Origin: Pseudomonas sp.
GTDB taxonomy: Bacteria; Pseudomonadota; Gammaproteobacteria; Pseudomonadales; Pseudomonadaceae
NCBI GenBank assembly: GCA_030699825.1
Contig: JAUYKV010000058.1
Location: forward strand, 1 to 49,651
Direction of reading: 5' to 3'
Length of the DNA stretch: 49,651 nucleotides
Part shown: positions 38,215-45,793 of the stretch, in pieces
Numbering within the stretch: position 1 is the first letter of the stretch
How the letters are laid out: each line of letters opens with the position of its first letter
Notes under the pieces: generated by a model
Database searches by the model: none
Told to the model about the DNA's origin: nothing
Seen by the model: only the letters and a program-made list of their open reading frames with translations
Position numbers and translations under genes: made by a program

Positions 38215-38865
38215 TTAGCTGCTCGGGATCGATTCCATCTGCTGCAACAGCAGCGCCGCCTGGGTGCGGGTACGCACCCCGAGCTTGCGGAAAATCGCCG
38301 TGACATGCGCCTTCACCGTTGCCTCGGAAACGCTCAACTCGTAGGCGATCTGCTTGTTCAGCAGGCCGTCGCAAACCATGGTCAACACGCGAAACTGCTG
38401 CGGCGTCAGACTGGCCAGGCCGGCGCTGGCGGCCTTGGCCTCGGCAGAGACCTGGGCAGCCTCCTCGGTTTGCTCCGGCCACCAGGTATCGCCATCGAGC
38501 ACCACTTGCACGGCTTGCTGGATGCTCTCCAGGGAGCTGGATTTGGGAATGAAGCCACTGGCACCGAACTCGCGGGCCCGCGCCACCACGGCCGCATCTT
38601 CCTGCGCCGAAACCATCACCACCGGCACCTGCGGGTATTGCCCGCGCAGCAGCACCAGACCGGAAAAGCCATAGGCACCGGGCATATTGAGGTCGAGCAG
38701 AACCAGATCCCAATCCGCTTTTCCCGCAAGACAGGTTTGCAACTCGGCAATACTGGCAGCCTCTACCAGCCTCACCTGCGGACCAAGACCCAGGGTCAGC
38801 GCCTGCTGCAGTGCACTGCGAAAAAGCGGATGATCATCGGCAATCAGGATTTCATAAGCGGCCAT
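38215..38865 (-). CDS. erdR: LuxR-type response regulator ErdR
   Basis: A 216-residue NarL/FixJ-type regulator. The receiver domain (about residues 4-125) has the acidic pair Asp10-Asp11, phospho-acceptor Asp58 (LLDLNMPG) and the conserved Lys in FIPKSS. The LuxR helix-turn-helix follows (LTPQQFRVLTMVCDGLLNKQIAYELSVSEATVKAHV). It fits ErdR (PA3604), which controls ethanol oxidation and acetate assimilation genes including acetyl-CoA synthetase. The downstream synteny with PA3606-PA3620 homologues supports this. ATG 38865 is chosen because the receiver fold starts right after it. No histidine kinase is encoded nearby. Confidence 0.83.
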   Translation of the reverse strand: MAAYEILIADDHPLFRSALQQALTLGLGPQVRLVEAASIAELQTCLAGKADWDLVLLDLNMPGAYGFSGLVLLRGQYPQVPVVMVSAQEDAAVVARAREFGASGFIPKSSSLESIQQAVQVVLDGDTWWPEQTEEAAQVSAEAKAASAGLASLTPQQFRVLTMVCDGLLNKQIAYELSVSEATVKAHVTAIFRKLGVRTRTQAALLLQQMESIPSS

Positions 38866-39068
38866 TGCAGATCCTGTTCTTGTTATATGAGTACCGCTAG
38901 CGCATGCCAGTCGGGTGGAGCACGACAGGCTGCGCGATTGAGCCGCGCATAGTACACGGGCAAGCGCAAATGCACCTAAGACGGCGCCCAGCATGCCGAG
39001 CGATCCCGGAGTGGTCAAGCGCGTTGCTTTGCGGCACAGTCTCTCTTTTTGCCCAACGAGGCTGTTTT

Positions 39069-40034
39069 ATGCGAAGCCAGGCTCTGCGCGCCGACCTCTT
39101 GATGCTGCTGACAGCCATGATCTGGGGCTCAGCCTTCGTCGCCCAGCGTTTGGGCATGGACTCGATAGGCCCCTTCCTCTATAGCGGCCTGCGTTTTGCT
39201 TTGGCGGTATTGATTCTGCTGCCCCTGCTACCGCTGCTCGAGCGTCGTTCGCGCAGCACGCCAACCGTACCGTTGAACCGTCACCTGCTAATGGGTGGCG
39301 GCCTGATGGGCTTGGCGCTGGCCCTGGGGATCAACCTGCAGCAGGTCGGTTTGCTCTTCACCAGTGTCACCAACGCCGGATTCATCACCGGCCTGTACGT
39401 GATCATCGTTCCCTTGCTCGGCCTGCTGCTAGGCCACAAGACGGGGCTGGGCATCTGGCTGGGCGCTTCGCTGGCGGTGGTCGGCATGTTCCTGCTCAGC
39501 GTCGGCGAAGGCTTTCAGGTCGCCTCCGGCGACTGGCTGCAATTGGCCGGCGCCTTGGTCTGGGCCGTGCATGTGCTGCTGGTCGGGGTTTTCGCCAGAC
39601 GGCATGATCCATTGCGCCTGGCCGTGGTGCAATTTGCCACCTGCGCGCTGATCAGCCTGCTGTTGGCGCTGATCTTCGAAGACATCCACCTCGACGCGAT
39701 CATCACTGCCGGGCCGGCGATTCTGTATGGAGGCCTGTTTGGCGTGGCCATCGGCTTTACCTTGCAGGTGGTCGCACAAAAGCATGCGATCGCCTCGCAT
39801 GCCGCGATCATCCTCTCGCTGGAAGCCGTGTTCGCCGCCATTGCGGGTGCCTGGCTACTGGGCGAAGCCTTGCAACTGCGCGGCTATTTCGGCTGTGCGC
39901 TGATGCTCGCCGGCATGCTGTTGGCGCAACTATGGCCGAAAAAACCTGCCGAGCTGGCCAGCCAGCTGCTTACAAAAACAACCGCAAATGCTGATGCAGA
40001 GCGTCGTCCAGATCAACCGCGCGCGGAGCCTTAG
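39069..40034 (+). CDS. EamA/DMT-family membrane transporter
   Basis: A 321-residue inner-membrane protein with about ten helices in two EamA repeats (ADLLMLLTAMIWGSAFVAQRLGMDSIGPFLYSGLRF and, in the second half, ASHAAIILSLEAVFAAIAGAWLLGE). These transporters usually export amino acids or other small metabolites; the substrate here is unknown. The start is ATG 39069 with AACGAGG upstream. The last 65 bp overlap the 3' end of the convergent tapT gene, so the C-terminal tail after the final helix (about residue 298) is probably dispensable. Confidence 0.9.
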   Translation: MRSQALRADLLMLLTAMIWGSAFVAQRLGMDSIGPFLYSGLRFALAVLILLPLLPLLERRSRSTPTVPLNRHLLMGGGLMGLALALGINLQQVGLLFTSVTNAGFITGLYVIIVPLLGLLLGHKTGLGIWLGASLAVVGMFLLSVGEGFQVASGDWLQLAGALVWAVHVLLVGVFARRHDPLRLAVVQFATCALISLLLALIFEDIHLDAIITAGPAILYGGLFGVAIGFTLQVVAQKHAIASHAAIILSLEAVFAAIAGAWLLGEALQLRGYFGCALMLAGMLLAQLWPKKPAELASQLLTKTTANADAERRPDQPRAEP

Positions 40035-40680
40035 CCGCCAGGTAGTGCTGGCTGAAGACATCCAGATAAGCATTCAGCGCGTCGGCGGCACGCTGATCGC
40101 CGGCCAGTTCCAGACAGAGCGCCGCCACCTCGGCGGTACACAGGTGATCGTCACGCGTGGAGCGACGCAGACGGTAACGCGACAACTGCTCGGGCTGCAG
40201 GCTGAGCACCGGCAAGCCGTCGAGGTAGGGGCTTTTGCGGAACATCTTGCGCGCTTCGGTCCAGGTCGCATCGAGCAGAATGAACAGTGGCCGCTTGCCA
40301 GGCGCATGCTGCACCTCACTGACCACCCGTTCAGGCTCGGCGTATTCACCGGGAAACACCAGATAGGGCTGCCACTGGGGATCGCTCAGCAGCGCCGGCA
40401 AAGCGGGCTCGACCACGGTGCGCAACCAGCCGAATGCCGACGTGTCGGCCACTACATCGGCAATCAGCCAACCGGTATTGCTCGGCTTGAGCGCCTCGAC
40501 ATCATGCATCAGCAAACACACGCCCGACCTGGCCTCGACCTGCGGACGCCAGGCGCACAGACAATGGCCCAGGGCCAGCCGGCAGCGCTGGCAGCGCACG
40601 GCCTTGGAGCCACGGGCCAGGAAGGGTTTTTCACTACGGGCAATGCGCGCGGCGCGCAAACGAGCGACGGCATGGCTCAT
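39970..40680 (-). CDS. tapT: tRNA-uridine aminocarboxypropyltransferase TapT (DTW domain)
   Basis: A 236-residue DTW-domain protein expected to transfer the aminocarboxypropyl group of SAM to U47 of tRNAs (acp3U47). A CxxC/CxC zinc-like cluster lies near the N-terminus (Cys30, Cys33, Cys40, Cys42), MHDVEALKPSNTGWL follows, and the DTW motif reads DATW (137-140). ATG 40680 is chosen; a GTG two codons upstream is possible. Its 3' end overlaps the convergent EamA gene by 65 bp. Confidence 0.87.
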   Translation of the reverse strand: MSHAVARLRAARIARSEKPFLARGSKAVRCQRCRLALGHCLCAWRPQVEARSGVCLLMHDVEALKPSNTGWLIADVVADTSAFGWLRTVVEPALPALLSDPQWQPYLVFPGEYAEPERVVSEVQHAPGKRPLFILLDATWTEARKMFRKSPYLDGLPVLSLQPEQLSRYRLRRSTRDDHLCTAEVAALCLELAGDQRAADALNAYLDVFSQHYLAAKAPRAVDLDDALHQHLRLFL

Positions 40681-40875
40681 GGGCACGGCGCTGCGCGGCG
40701 AGAAAGGGACGGCATCTTGGATCCTGGGGGAGGTAAGCCCGCCAGTCTAACAAAGCCGCCACTATTGCAGGTGGGACAAACCCCGCCAGCCCAGTAAGCA
40801 CGTAAAATAGTCGCCTGCTGAACCTCTGCGGGCTGATGCCTGTCGAAGGGTTCGAACTGACTCTGGAGAATCCCC

Positions 40876-41274
40876 ATGCCGCGCCTGATCGCTCTACTCT
40901 TCGCCCTCAGCCTACCCGTGCTCGCTCAGGCCGCATCGCTGAACAATTTCGAGCTGGGCAAGACCCTCGAGCGAGTCGCCAAGGAAAGCAGCGTCGGTAC
41001 GCCGCGGGCAATCAACGAAGACATTCTCGATCAAGGTTATAGCGTCGATGGCAATGAACTGGTCAATCACCTGAGCGTGCGCCCCGACCACGCCGCGCAG
41101 ATGCGCGGCAATCCCGACAGCGTGCGCGCACAACTGGCCAACAGCGTGTGCCGCAACCCGGGCTATCGCCAGTTATTGGCCCGCGGCGCCGTCCTGCGTT
41201 ACGAGTTCAGCGAGTACAAGAGCAATCGCCCGGTCGTCAGCGAGCGCTTCACTGACAACGACTGCGGCCAATAG
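40876..41274 (+). CDS. Small secreted protein of the PA3611-like quorum-sensing-regulated virulence factor family
   Basis: A 132-residue precursor with a clear signal peptide (MPRLIALLFALSLPVLAQA, then ASLNNFELGK). The mature part has two cysteines (VCRNPGYRQLL and the terminal DNDCGQ) likely to form a disulfide in the periplasm. The sequence fits the family of P. aeruginosa PA3611, known from a structural genomics structure and labelled quorum-sensing-regulated virulence factor. The molecular function is unknown. GGAG lies 8 nt before ATG 40876. It is divergent from tapT. Confidence 0.85.
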   Translation: MPRLIALLFALSLPVLAQAASLNNFELGKTLERVAKESSVGTPRAINEDILDQGYSVDGNELVNHLSVRPDHAAQMRGNPDSVRAQLANSVCRNPGYRQLLARGAVLRYEFSEYKSNRPVVSERFTDNDCGQ

Positions 41275-41344
41275 GCCATGCGTCGGGCGTCGGGCGCTTC
41301 CGTGTCGCACTGATGACCCGACCAGCCGGCAACTTTCAGGCGGT

Positions 41345-41521
41345 TCAGCGCAAGCATAGACGCTGACCTGCCTGGACCAGTTGATGGGCCATGCGAAACA
41401 CTACCGCACGGATCTCTGGACTATGCTCTACAGGGCCATAGCCCTGCTGCCAAGCGGCTTGGCCGGGCTCGATCAGGACATGGGCGACCAGTGCGTTGGC
41501 ACTCGGCAATAGCTGCGGCAT
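41345..41521 (-). CDS. Small hypothetical protein (58 aa)
   Basis: A short reading frame with a good ribosome site (AGGAGAG) before ATG 41519-41521. The product (starting MPQLLPSANALVAHVLIEPG, ending VFRMAHQLVQAGQRLCLR) is mostly helical with no membrane segment. The frame stays open upstream, but the sequence there looks non-coding. It is divergent from the beta-CASP gene at 41650, with an ANR-like box between them. No family recognised. Confidence 0.55.
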   Translation of the reverse strand: MPQLLPSANALVAHVLIEPGQAAWQQGYGPVEHSPEIRAVVFRMAHQLVQAGQRLCLR

Positions 41522-41575
41522 GGCCGCTCTCCTGGCATTTTCTCCCAGTCCAGGACAAACCGAACAGCCGACACC

Positions 41576-41589
41576 CTGACCTGCATCAA
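41576..41589. promoter_or_regulatory. Imperfect ANR/Dnr-like box between divergent genes
   Basis: CTGACCTGCATCAA matches TTGAT-N4-ATCAA at 8 of 10 fixed bases, with the right half perfect. It lies midway between the 58-codon gene and the beta-CASP gene, within 70 bp of both starts, and could respond to oxygen or nitric oxide. The match is imperfect, so chance is possible. Confidence 0.35.
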
Positions 41590-41649
41590 GGCCACCGGCC
41601 TCCGTTCGCGGCACCCTGTGATCATTCGCCCTCATCAAGGATTTCCGAC

Positions 41650-43053
41650 ATGGCTCTGCTCAGCTTCCTTGGCGCCATCCAACAAGTCACTGGTTCCTGC
41701 TACCTGATCGAAAGCCGCGATGGCGCCAAGGTGCTGCTGGAGTGCGGCATGCGCCAGGGCCGTCGCGAAGAGGACGAAGGCAATCGCGCGCCCTTCCCCT
41801 TCGACCCGCTGAGCCTGGACGCCGTGGTGATTTCCCATGCCCATATCGACCATAGCGGCCTGCTGCCCAAACTGGTTGGCGCCGGTTATCGCGGGCCGAT
41901 CTTCGCCACCGACGCCAGTTGTGAACTGCTGGAACTGATGCTGCTGGATGCGGCGCAGATCCAGGAGAAAGACACCGAGTGGGAGAACAAGTGGCGTGCG
42001 CGCCAGGGCAAGCCACCACTCAGCCCGCTGTATACCACCGAGAATGCCGAGCAGGCGCTCAAGCAACGGCGGCCGCAGGCCTATGGCGAGCCAATCGAAG
42101 TGGCCAAGGGCGTACAGGTCACCTTTCACGATGCCGGACATATCCTTGGCTCGGCGATCGTCGAACTGCAGGTACAGGATCATCACCTGACCCGGCGCCT
42201 GGTGTTTTCCGGCGACCTCGGCAACACCTGCTCACCGCTGATGCATGCCCCGACCACGCTCGATCGCGCCGACCTGGTGCTACTGGAGTCCACTTACGGC
42301 GATCGCGATCACCGCTGCAGTGACGACACCCTGGATGAATTGGCCGAGATTCTCCAGCAGGCCCATCGCGACGGCGGCAACGTACTGATTCCGGCCTTCG
42401 CCGTGGGCCGTACCCAGGACCTGATCTACTACCTCGGGCGTTTCTACCAGGAAGGCCGGCTACCGCAGCAGGCGGTGTTCCTCGACAGCCCGATGGCCAT
42501 TCGCGCCAACGTCATCTATTCGCGCTTTCAACACCTGTTCGACCCGGACGATCATGCGGCCATCGCGAACAAGCCCGCCAGGCGCATCGAGGACTGGCTG
42601 CCGATCCTGCGCTGCACACCGACGCCGGAGGAGTCCATGGCGATCAACCGGGTCAAGAGCGGCGCCATCATCATCGCCGGCAGTGGCATGTGTACCGGCG
42701 GACGCATCGCCCATCATTTCAAGCACAACCTCTGGCGCGAGGATTGTCATGTGGTGTTCCCCGGCTTCCAGGCCAGAGGCACCCCGGGACGCGCCATAGT
42801 CGACGGCGCCAGCACGGTGAAAATGCTCCACCAACGCATCGCGGTCAAAGCGCAGATCCACACCCTCGGCGGCTTCTCCGCCCACGCCGGACAGTCGCAG
42901 TTGCTCGACTGGGTCAGTCATTTCGACCACCACCCCGAACTGTATCTGGTGCATGGCGAACTGGAGAAAATGCAGGTGCTGCAGCAAGCCCTGCGCGAGC
43001 GCCTCAACTGGATTGCCAGCATTCCCGAGCCAGGCGAGCAGATCGCCATCTGA
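41650..43053 (+). CDS. MBL-fold beta-CASP RNA metallo-hydrolase
   Basis: A 467-residue zinc hydrolase of the CPSF73/YSH1-like beta-CASP group. The metal-binding motif is SHAHIDHSG (His63, His65, Asp67, His68), followed by HDAGHILGSA (motif 3 region) and FSGDLG. A beta-CASP insertion follows, with LLESTYGDRDH and VFLDSPMA. The C-terminal RNA-specificity part holds GSGMCTGGR, GTPGR and TLGGFSAHAGQ, whose last His completes the site. It probably cleaves RNA; the substrate is unknown. The start is ATG 41650 with AAGGA upstream. It is divergent from a small gene, with an ANR-like box between. Confidence 0.92.
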   Translation: MALLSFLGAIQQVTGSCYLIESRDGAKVLLECGMRQGRREEDEGNRAPFPFDPLSLDAVVISHAHIDHSGLLPKLVGAGYRGPIFATDASCELLELMLLDAAQIQEKDTEWENKWRARQGKPPLSPLYTTENAEQALKQRRPQAYGEPIEVAKGVQVTFHDAGHILGSAIVELQVQDHHLTRRLVFSGDLGNTCSPLMHAPTTLDRADLVLLESTYGDRDHRCSDDTLDELAEILQQAHRDGGNVLIPAFAVGRTQDLIYYLGRFYQEGRLPQQAVFLDSPMAIRANVIYSRFQHLFDPDDHAAIANKPARRIEDWLPILRCTPTPEESMAINRVKSGAIIIAGSGMCTGGRIAHHFKHNLWREDCHVVFPGFQARGTPGRAIVDGASTVKMLHQRIAVKAQIHTLGGFSAHAGQSQLLDWVSHFDHHPELYLVHGELEKMQVLQQALRERLNWIASIPEPGEQIAI

Positions 43054-43195
43054 GCCCATGCTGGACACCTGCAGCCGACCAAACCCGGGCCACCCTCAAA
43101 GGCGTGCAGGCGCGGGGCGGCAGTTGTTGGGTGGCCGCCTGCGCCAGCAGGTACGCGGCTGCTTTTAGCCGCACACGCCCAGCCAATTAGCCCCC

Positions 43196-43394
43196 GCAGT
43201 GCGATCGAGGCTTTTGTAGGATGGGTTGAGCGCAGCGATACCCATCACCCGGCCGGCAGATTCGTGCGGAGCATAATGTAGAGACCCAGGAGGCGATCCG
43301 TTCGGAGGTAGGGCGGCTTCGGAGCGCAGCGACAACCCGCCAGCCTTGGTGCCGCACCGCTGAACCATGCTGCACTGCCTGCGGCGAGTGGCAC
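43196..43394. repeat. 199-bp direct repeat, copy 1
   Basis: It starts GCAGTGCGATCG and ends GCGGCGAGTGGCAC, and differs from copy 2 at about 7 positions with no indels (about 96% identical). It contains a smaller inverted repeat (GATGGGT...ACCCATC, 43220-43246), part of a GTAGGATGGGTTGAGCG-type sequence found widely in proteobacterial intergenic DNA. Confidence 0.9.
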
Positions 43395-43431
43395 ACTACG
43401 GGTCGCCGTTTGCTCGATGTGATTGCCCGTA

Positions 43432-43630
43432 GCAGTGCGATCGGAGCTTTTGTAGGATGGGTTGAGCACAGCGATACCCATCACCCGGCCGGCAGAGTCG
43501 TGCGGAGCATAATGTAGAGACCCAGGAGGCGATCCGTTCTGGGGAAGGGCGGCTTCGGAGCGCAGCGACAACCCGCCAGCCTTGGTGCCGCACCGCTGAA
43601 CCATGCTGCACTGCCTGCGGCGAGTGGCAC
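43432..43630. repeat. 199-bp direct repeat, copy 2
   Basis: Same orientation as copy 1, offset by exactly 236 bp, so a 37-bp spacer separates the copies. The differences cluster at the left end and around 43540. It ends about 295 bp before the LOG gene. Confidence 0.9.
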
Positions 43631-43687
43631 CCGGATCGTGGATTGTTTGAGGTAATGGGTCGGAGCGTAGAGCGCCTGGAGATCGCT

Positions 43688-43721
43688 GCAGTAGGCGAGA
43701 GTTTTTTTCACAGTCTCTCAG
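43688..43721. repeat. Truncated end of the recA-recX palindromic element family
   Basis: These 34 bases match 45763-45796 at all but about five positions, including the TTTTTTCACAG core and the final CTCTCAG. Only the right end of the element is present. A more diverged end (GTTTTTTCACAACCTCT) occurs at 45108-45130, just after recX. Confidence 0.6.
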
Positions 43722-43924
43722 CCCTCCTGCTTCGTGCTGGCCAGCCGGTTCGAGATTCGCCAGGAGGCCAGCCGAATCCGCCGCCGCCCACCCGGACTGA
43801 CGATATTCTGCAACCTGATCAGCTATTTAGCCCGCCAAAGTGCAGGTTCCAGCCATACTCTGACTATGGCCGGGCTTTCACGACAGCGAATGAATCCGGC
43901 CGGCATCCTGAAAGGAGAAGTCGA

Positions 43925-44995
43925 ATGCCTTACGAACCGGATGATTATTTATCCCGCCATTTCCAGACCAGCGGTATCGACCTCGCCGACAAAGTCGACG
44001 AACTGGTAAACCTGGTCGCCCCTGGCGACAGCCCGAACCTGCCGCTGTATCGCGACATGCTGACTACCGTGATCCGCATGGCCCAAGCCGACCGCAATCG
44101 CTGGGACGCCAAGATCATGCTGCAAACCCTGCGTGAAATGGAGCACGCATTCAGCTCGCTCGAACAGTTCAAACGGCGGCGCAAAGTGACAGTATTCGGC
44201 TCGGCCCGCACCCCGCCCGATCACCCGCTGTATGCCTTGGCCCGCGAGCTCGGCGCTACCCTGGCGCGGCATGACTTGATGGTGGTTACCGGTGCCGGCG
44301 GCGGCATCATGGCAGCCGCCCATGAAGGCGCCGGCCTGGAAAACAGCCTGGGTTTCAATATCACCCTGCCCTTCGAACAAGGGGCCAATGCCACCGTGCA
44401 TGGCACCAGCAACCTGCTGTCGTTCCACTTCTTCTTTCTGCGCAAGCTGTTCTTCGTCAAGGAGGCCGATGGTCTGGTGCTTTGCCCTGGCGGCTTCGGC
44501 ACCCTGGATGAAGCACTGGAAGTGCTGACCCTGATTCAAACCGGCAAGAGTCCACTGGTACCCGTGATACTGCTCGATCAACCGGGGGGCAGTTTCTGGA
44601 AAGATGCCATGGCCTTTATCGACAACCAACTGGTGGGTAACAGCTATATCCTGCCCAGCGACCTGCATCTGGTACGCCTGGTGCACAGCGCTGCCGAGGC
44701 CGCCGATGAAATCGCCCAGTTCTATCGCAATTACCACTCCAGCCGCTGGCTCAAGAATAACTATGTGATCCGTCTCAACCATGCGCTCAATGAAGCGGCC
44801 ATGCAGCAGCTGAACAGCGAGTTCATCGGCCTGTGCAAGAGCGGTGGTTTCCACCAGCAAGCTTATTGCGAGTCCGAGCAGGACGAGCCGGAACTCTGTC
44901 ATCTGACTCGCCTGGCATTCGCATTCACTAGCCGCGACCACGGCCGCTTGCGTGAATTGCTCAATCTGATCAACCAGCCGCAGCACTGGCAATAA
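43925..44995 (+). CDS. LOG-family nucleotide monophosphate nucleosidase-like protein
   Basis: A 356-residue protein with a Rossmann core of the TIGR00730/LOG family. The motifs are GSARTPPDHPLY (about 92-103), GAGGGIM (123-129), the Arg173-Lys174 pair and PGGFGTLDE (188-196), the set used for nucleoside 5'-monophosphate hydrolysis. It has about 80 extra residues before the core and about 80 after, longer than the usual 190-residue LOG proteins, as in the PpnN-type relatives. The start is ATG 43925 after GGAGAAG; the frame runs open upstream through non-coding sequence. Real substrates are untested. Confidence 0.88.
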   Translation: MPYEPDDYLSRHFQTSGIDLADKVDELVNLVAPGDSPNLPLYRDMLTTVIRMAQADRNRWDAKIMLQTLREMEHAFSSLEQFKRRRKVTVFGSARTPPDHPLYALARELGATLARHDLMVVTGAGGGIMAAAHEGAGLENSLGFNITLPFEQGANATVHGTSNLLSFHFFFLRKLFFVKEADGLVLCPGGFGTLDEALEVLTLIQTGKSPLVPVILLDQPGGSFWKDAMAFIDNQLVGNSYILPSDLHLVRLVHSAAEAADEIAQFYRNYHSSRWLKNNYVIRLNHALNEAAMQQLNSEFIGLCKSGGFHQQAYCESEQDEPELCHLTRLAFAFTSRDHGRLRELLNLINQPQHWQ

Positions 44996-45081
44996 CCACG
45001 CTGATCAGGATTGGCAGGTCAGCTTTCCGTAAGCCATGCCGCCAACAGAGTCGTGCAAACAAGCACCGTGCAGAAACACAA

Positions 45082-45105
45082 AACCCGGCGCACAGGCGCC
45101 GGGTT
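45082..45105. terminator. Hairpin between convergent LOG gene and recX
   Basis: The perfect 10-bp stem AACCCGGCGC/GCGCCGGGTT with a 4-nt loop lies between convergent genes. On the minus strand it is followed by TTTTGTGTTT, so it suits recX. On the plus strand a T run comes only 10 nt later. Confidence 0.75.
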
Positions 45106-45137
45106 CACTGAGAGTTTTTTCACAACCTCTGGGCGTT

Positions 45138-45602
45138 TCAGTCCAGATCGAGACCGCGCAACAAGCGCCCGATCAGATCCAGTGGGTAGCCGCGATAACT
45201 GAGAAAGCGGCCCTGCCGGGCATGTTCACGGGCGTCGCCCGGCAGCTGACCGGCAAATTTGCGACGCCAGGTCTGTTCCAGTTGCTCACGCCAATCGATG
45301 CCGCTGTCGCCCAACGCCTGCTCGACATCGGCCCGCGGCAGGCCGCGCTGGATCAGCTCCTCACGAATGCGCAACGGCCCATAACCGGCCCGCGCGCGAT
45401 AACCGACAAAGCTTTCCAGATAACGCGCCTCGGAAAGCAAGCCCTCTTGCGCCAGGCGCTCGAGGGCGGTGTCGATCAACTCGAGCGGGGCGCCGCGCCT
45501 AGCCAGTTTGCGGGTCAACTCGACACGTCCATGCTCGCGACGCGCCAGCAGGTCCATGGCCGCGCGGCGCACCGCGACAAGGTTATCCAGTACGACAGGC
45601 AT
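45138..45602 (-). CDS. recX: Regulatory protein RecX
   Basis: A 154-residue RecA inhibitor made of helical repeats. The typical segments are [20 protein letters not shown], the paired helices [42 protein letters not shown], and the third repeat RKFAGQL...[20 protein letters not shown] (here written with AREHARQ in the middle). It is downstream of recA on the same strand, separated by 190 bp that are almost entirely one palindromic element. Confidence 0.93.
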   Translation of the reverse strand: MPVVLDNLVAVRRAAMDLLARREHGRVELTRKLARRGAPLELIDTALERLAQEGLLSEARYLESFVGYRARAGYGPLRIREELIQRGLPRADVEQALGDSGIDWREQLEQTWRRKFAGQLPGDAREHARQGRFLSYRGYPLDLIGRLLRGLDLD

Positions 45603-45614
45603 GCTCTACGGATC

Positions 45615-45793
45615 AGAGGCTGGGAAAATATCGAAGGCCGTCGCGAGGACGCCGTCGGGAGAGCGAAACAAGGCGCGCTACGTGAAAACGAGGGAGTTTG
45701 GCGAGCCAAATGACCGAAGTTTTTGCGTAGCGCAACGCAGTTGCAGCCGCCCGGCGACGGTCGCAGCAGGCAAGCGATTTTTTCACAGCCTCT
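45615..45793. repeat. 179-bp imperfect palindromic (MITE-like) element between recA and recX
   Basis: The ends are inverted repeats: AGAGGCTGGGAAAATATCG (45615-45633) pairs with 45775-45793 at 17 of 19 positions. Inner segments keep the same symmetry axis: GCGCTACG (45675-45682) with CGTAGCGC (45726-45733), and AAAAC (45685-45689) with GTTTT (45719-45723). The centre is TTTGGCGAGCCAAA (45697-45710). The right end abuts the recA stop codon. No ORF of its own is supported. Partial ends occur at 43688-43721 and 45108-45130. Confidence 0.8.

Larger units (their letters stand above)
43054..43924. other. 871-bp non-coding repeat region
   Basis: No gene is supported. It contains two 199-bp direct repeats (43196-43394 and 43432-43630) and, after them, a 34-bp sequence (43688-43721) matching the right end of the palindromic element between recX and recA. 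The short ORFs inside the repeats are all on the minus strand, duplicated with the repeats, and lack ribosome sites. The last 200 bp contain the likely promoter of the LOG gene, but I find no strong hexamers. Confidence 0.65.

Noticed and set aside
43196..43630. Possible CRISPR-like array
   Set aside because: There are only two units of 199 bp with a single 37-bp spacer and no cas genes. Repeat length is far outside CRISPR range.
43165..43711. Several minus-strand frames of 67-119 codons in the repeat region, with duplicated protein sequence
   Set aside because: They repeat only because the DNA repeats, have no ribosome sites, and end at arbitrary places in the repeat.
45603..45792. Small coding gene between recA and recX
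   Set aside because: The frames here are extensions of longer shadow ORFs. The palindromic symmetry explains the sequence better than coding.
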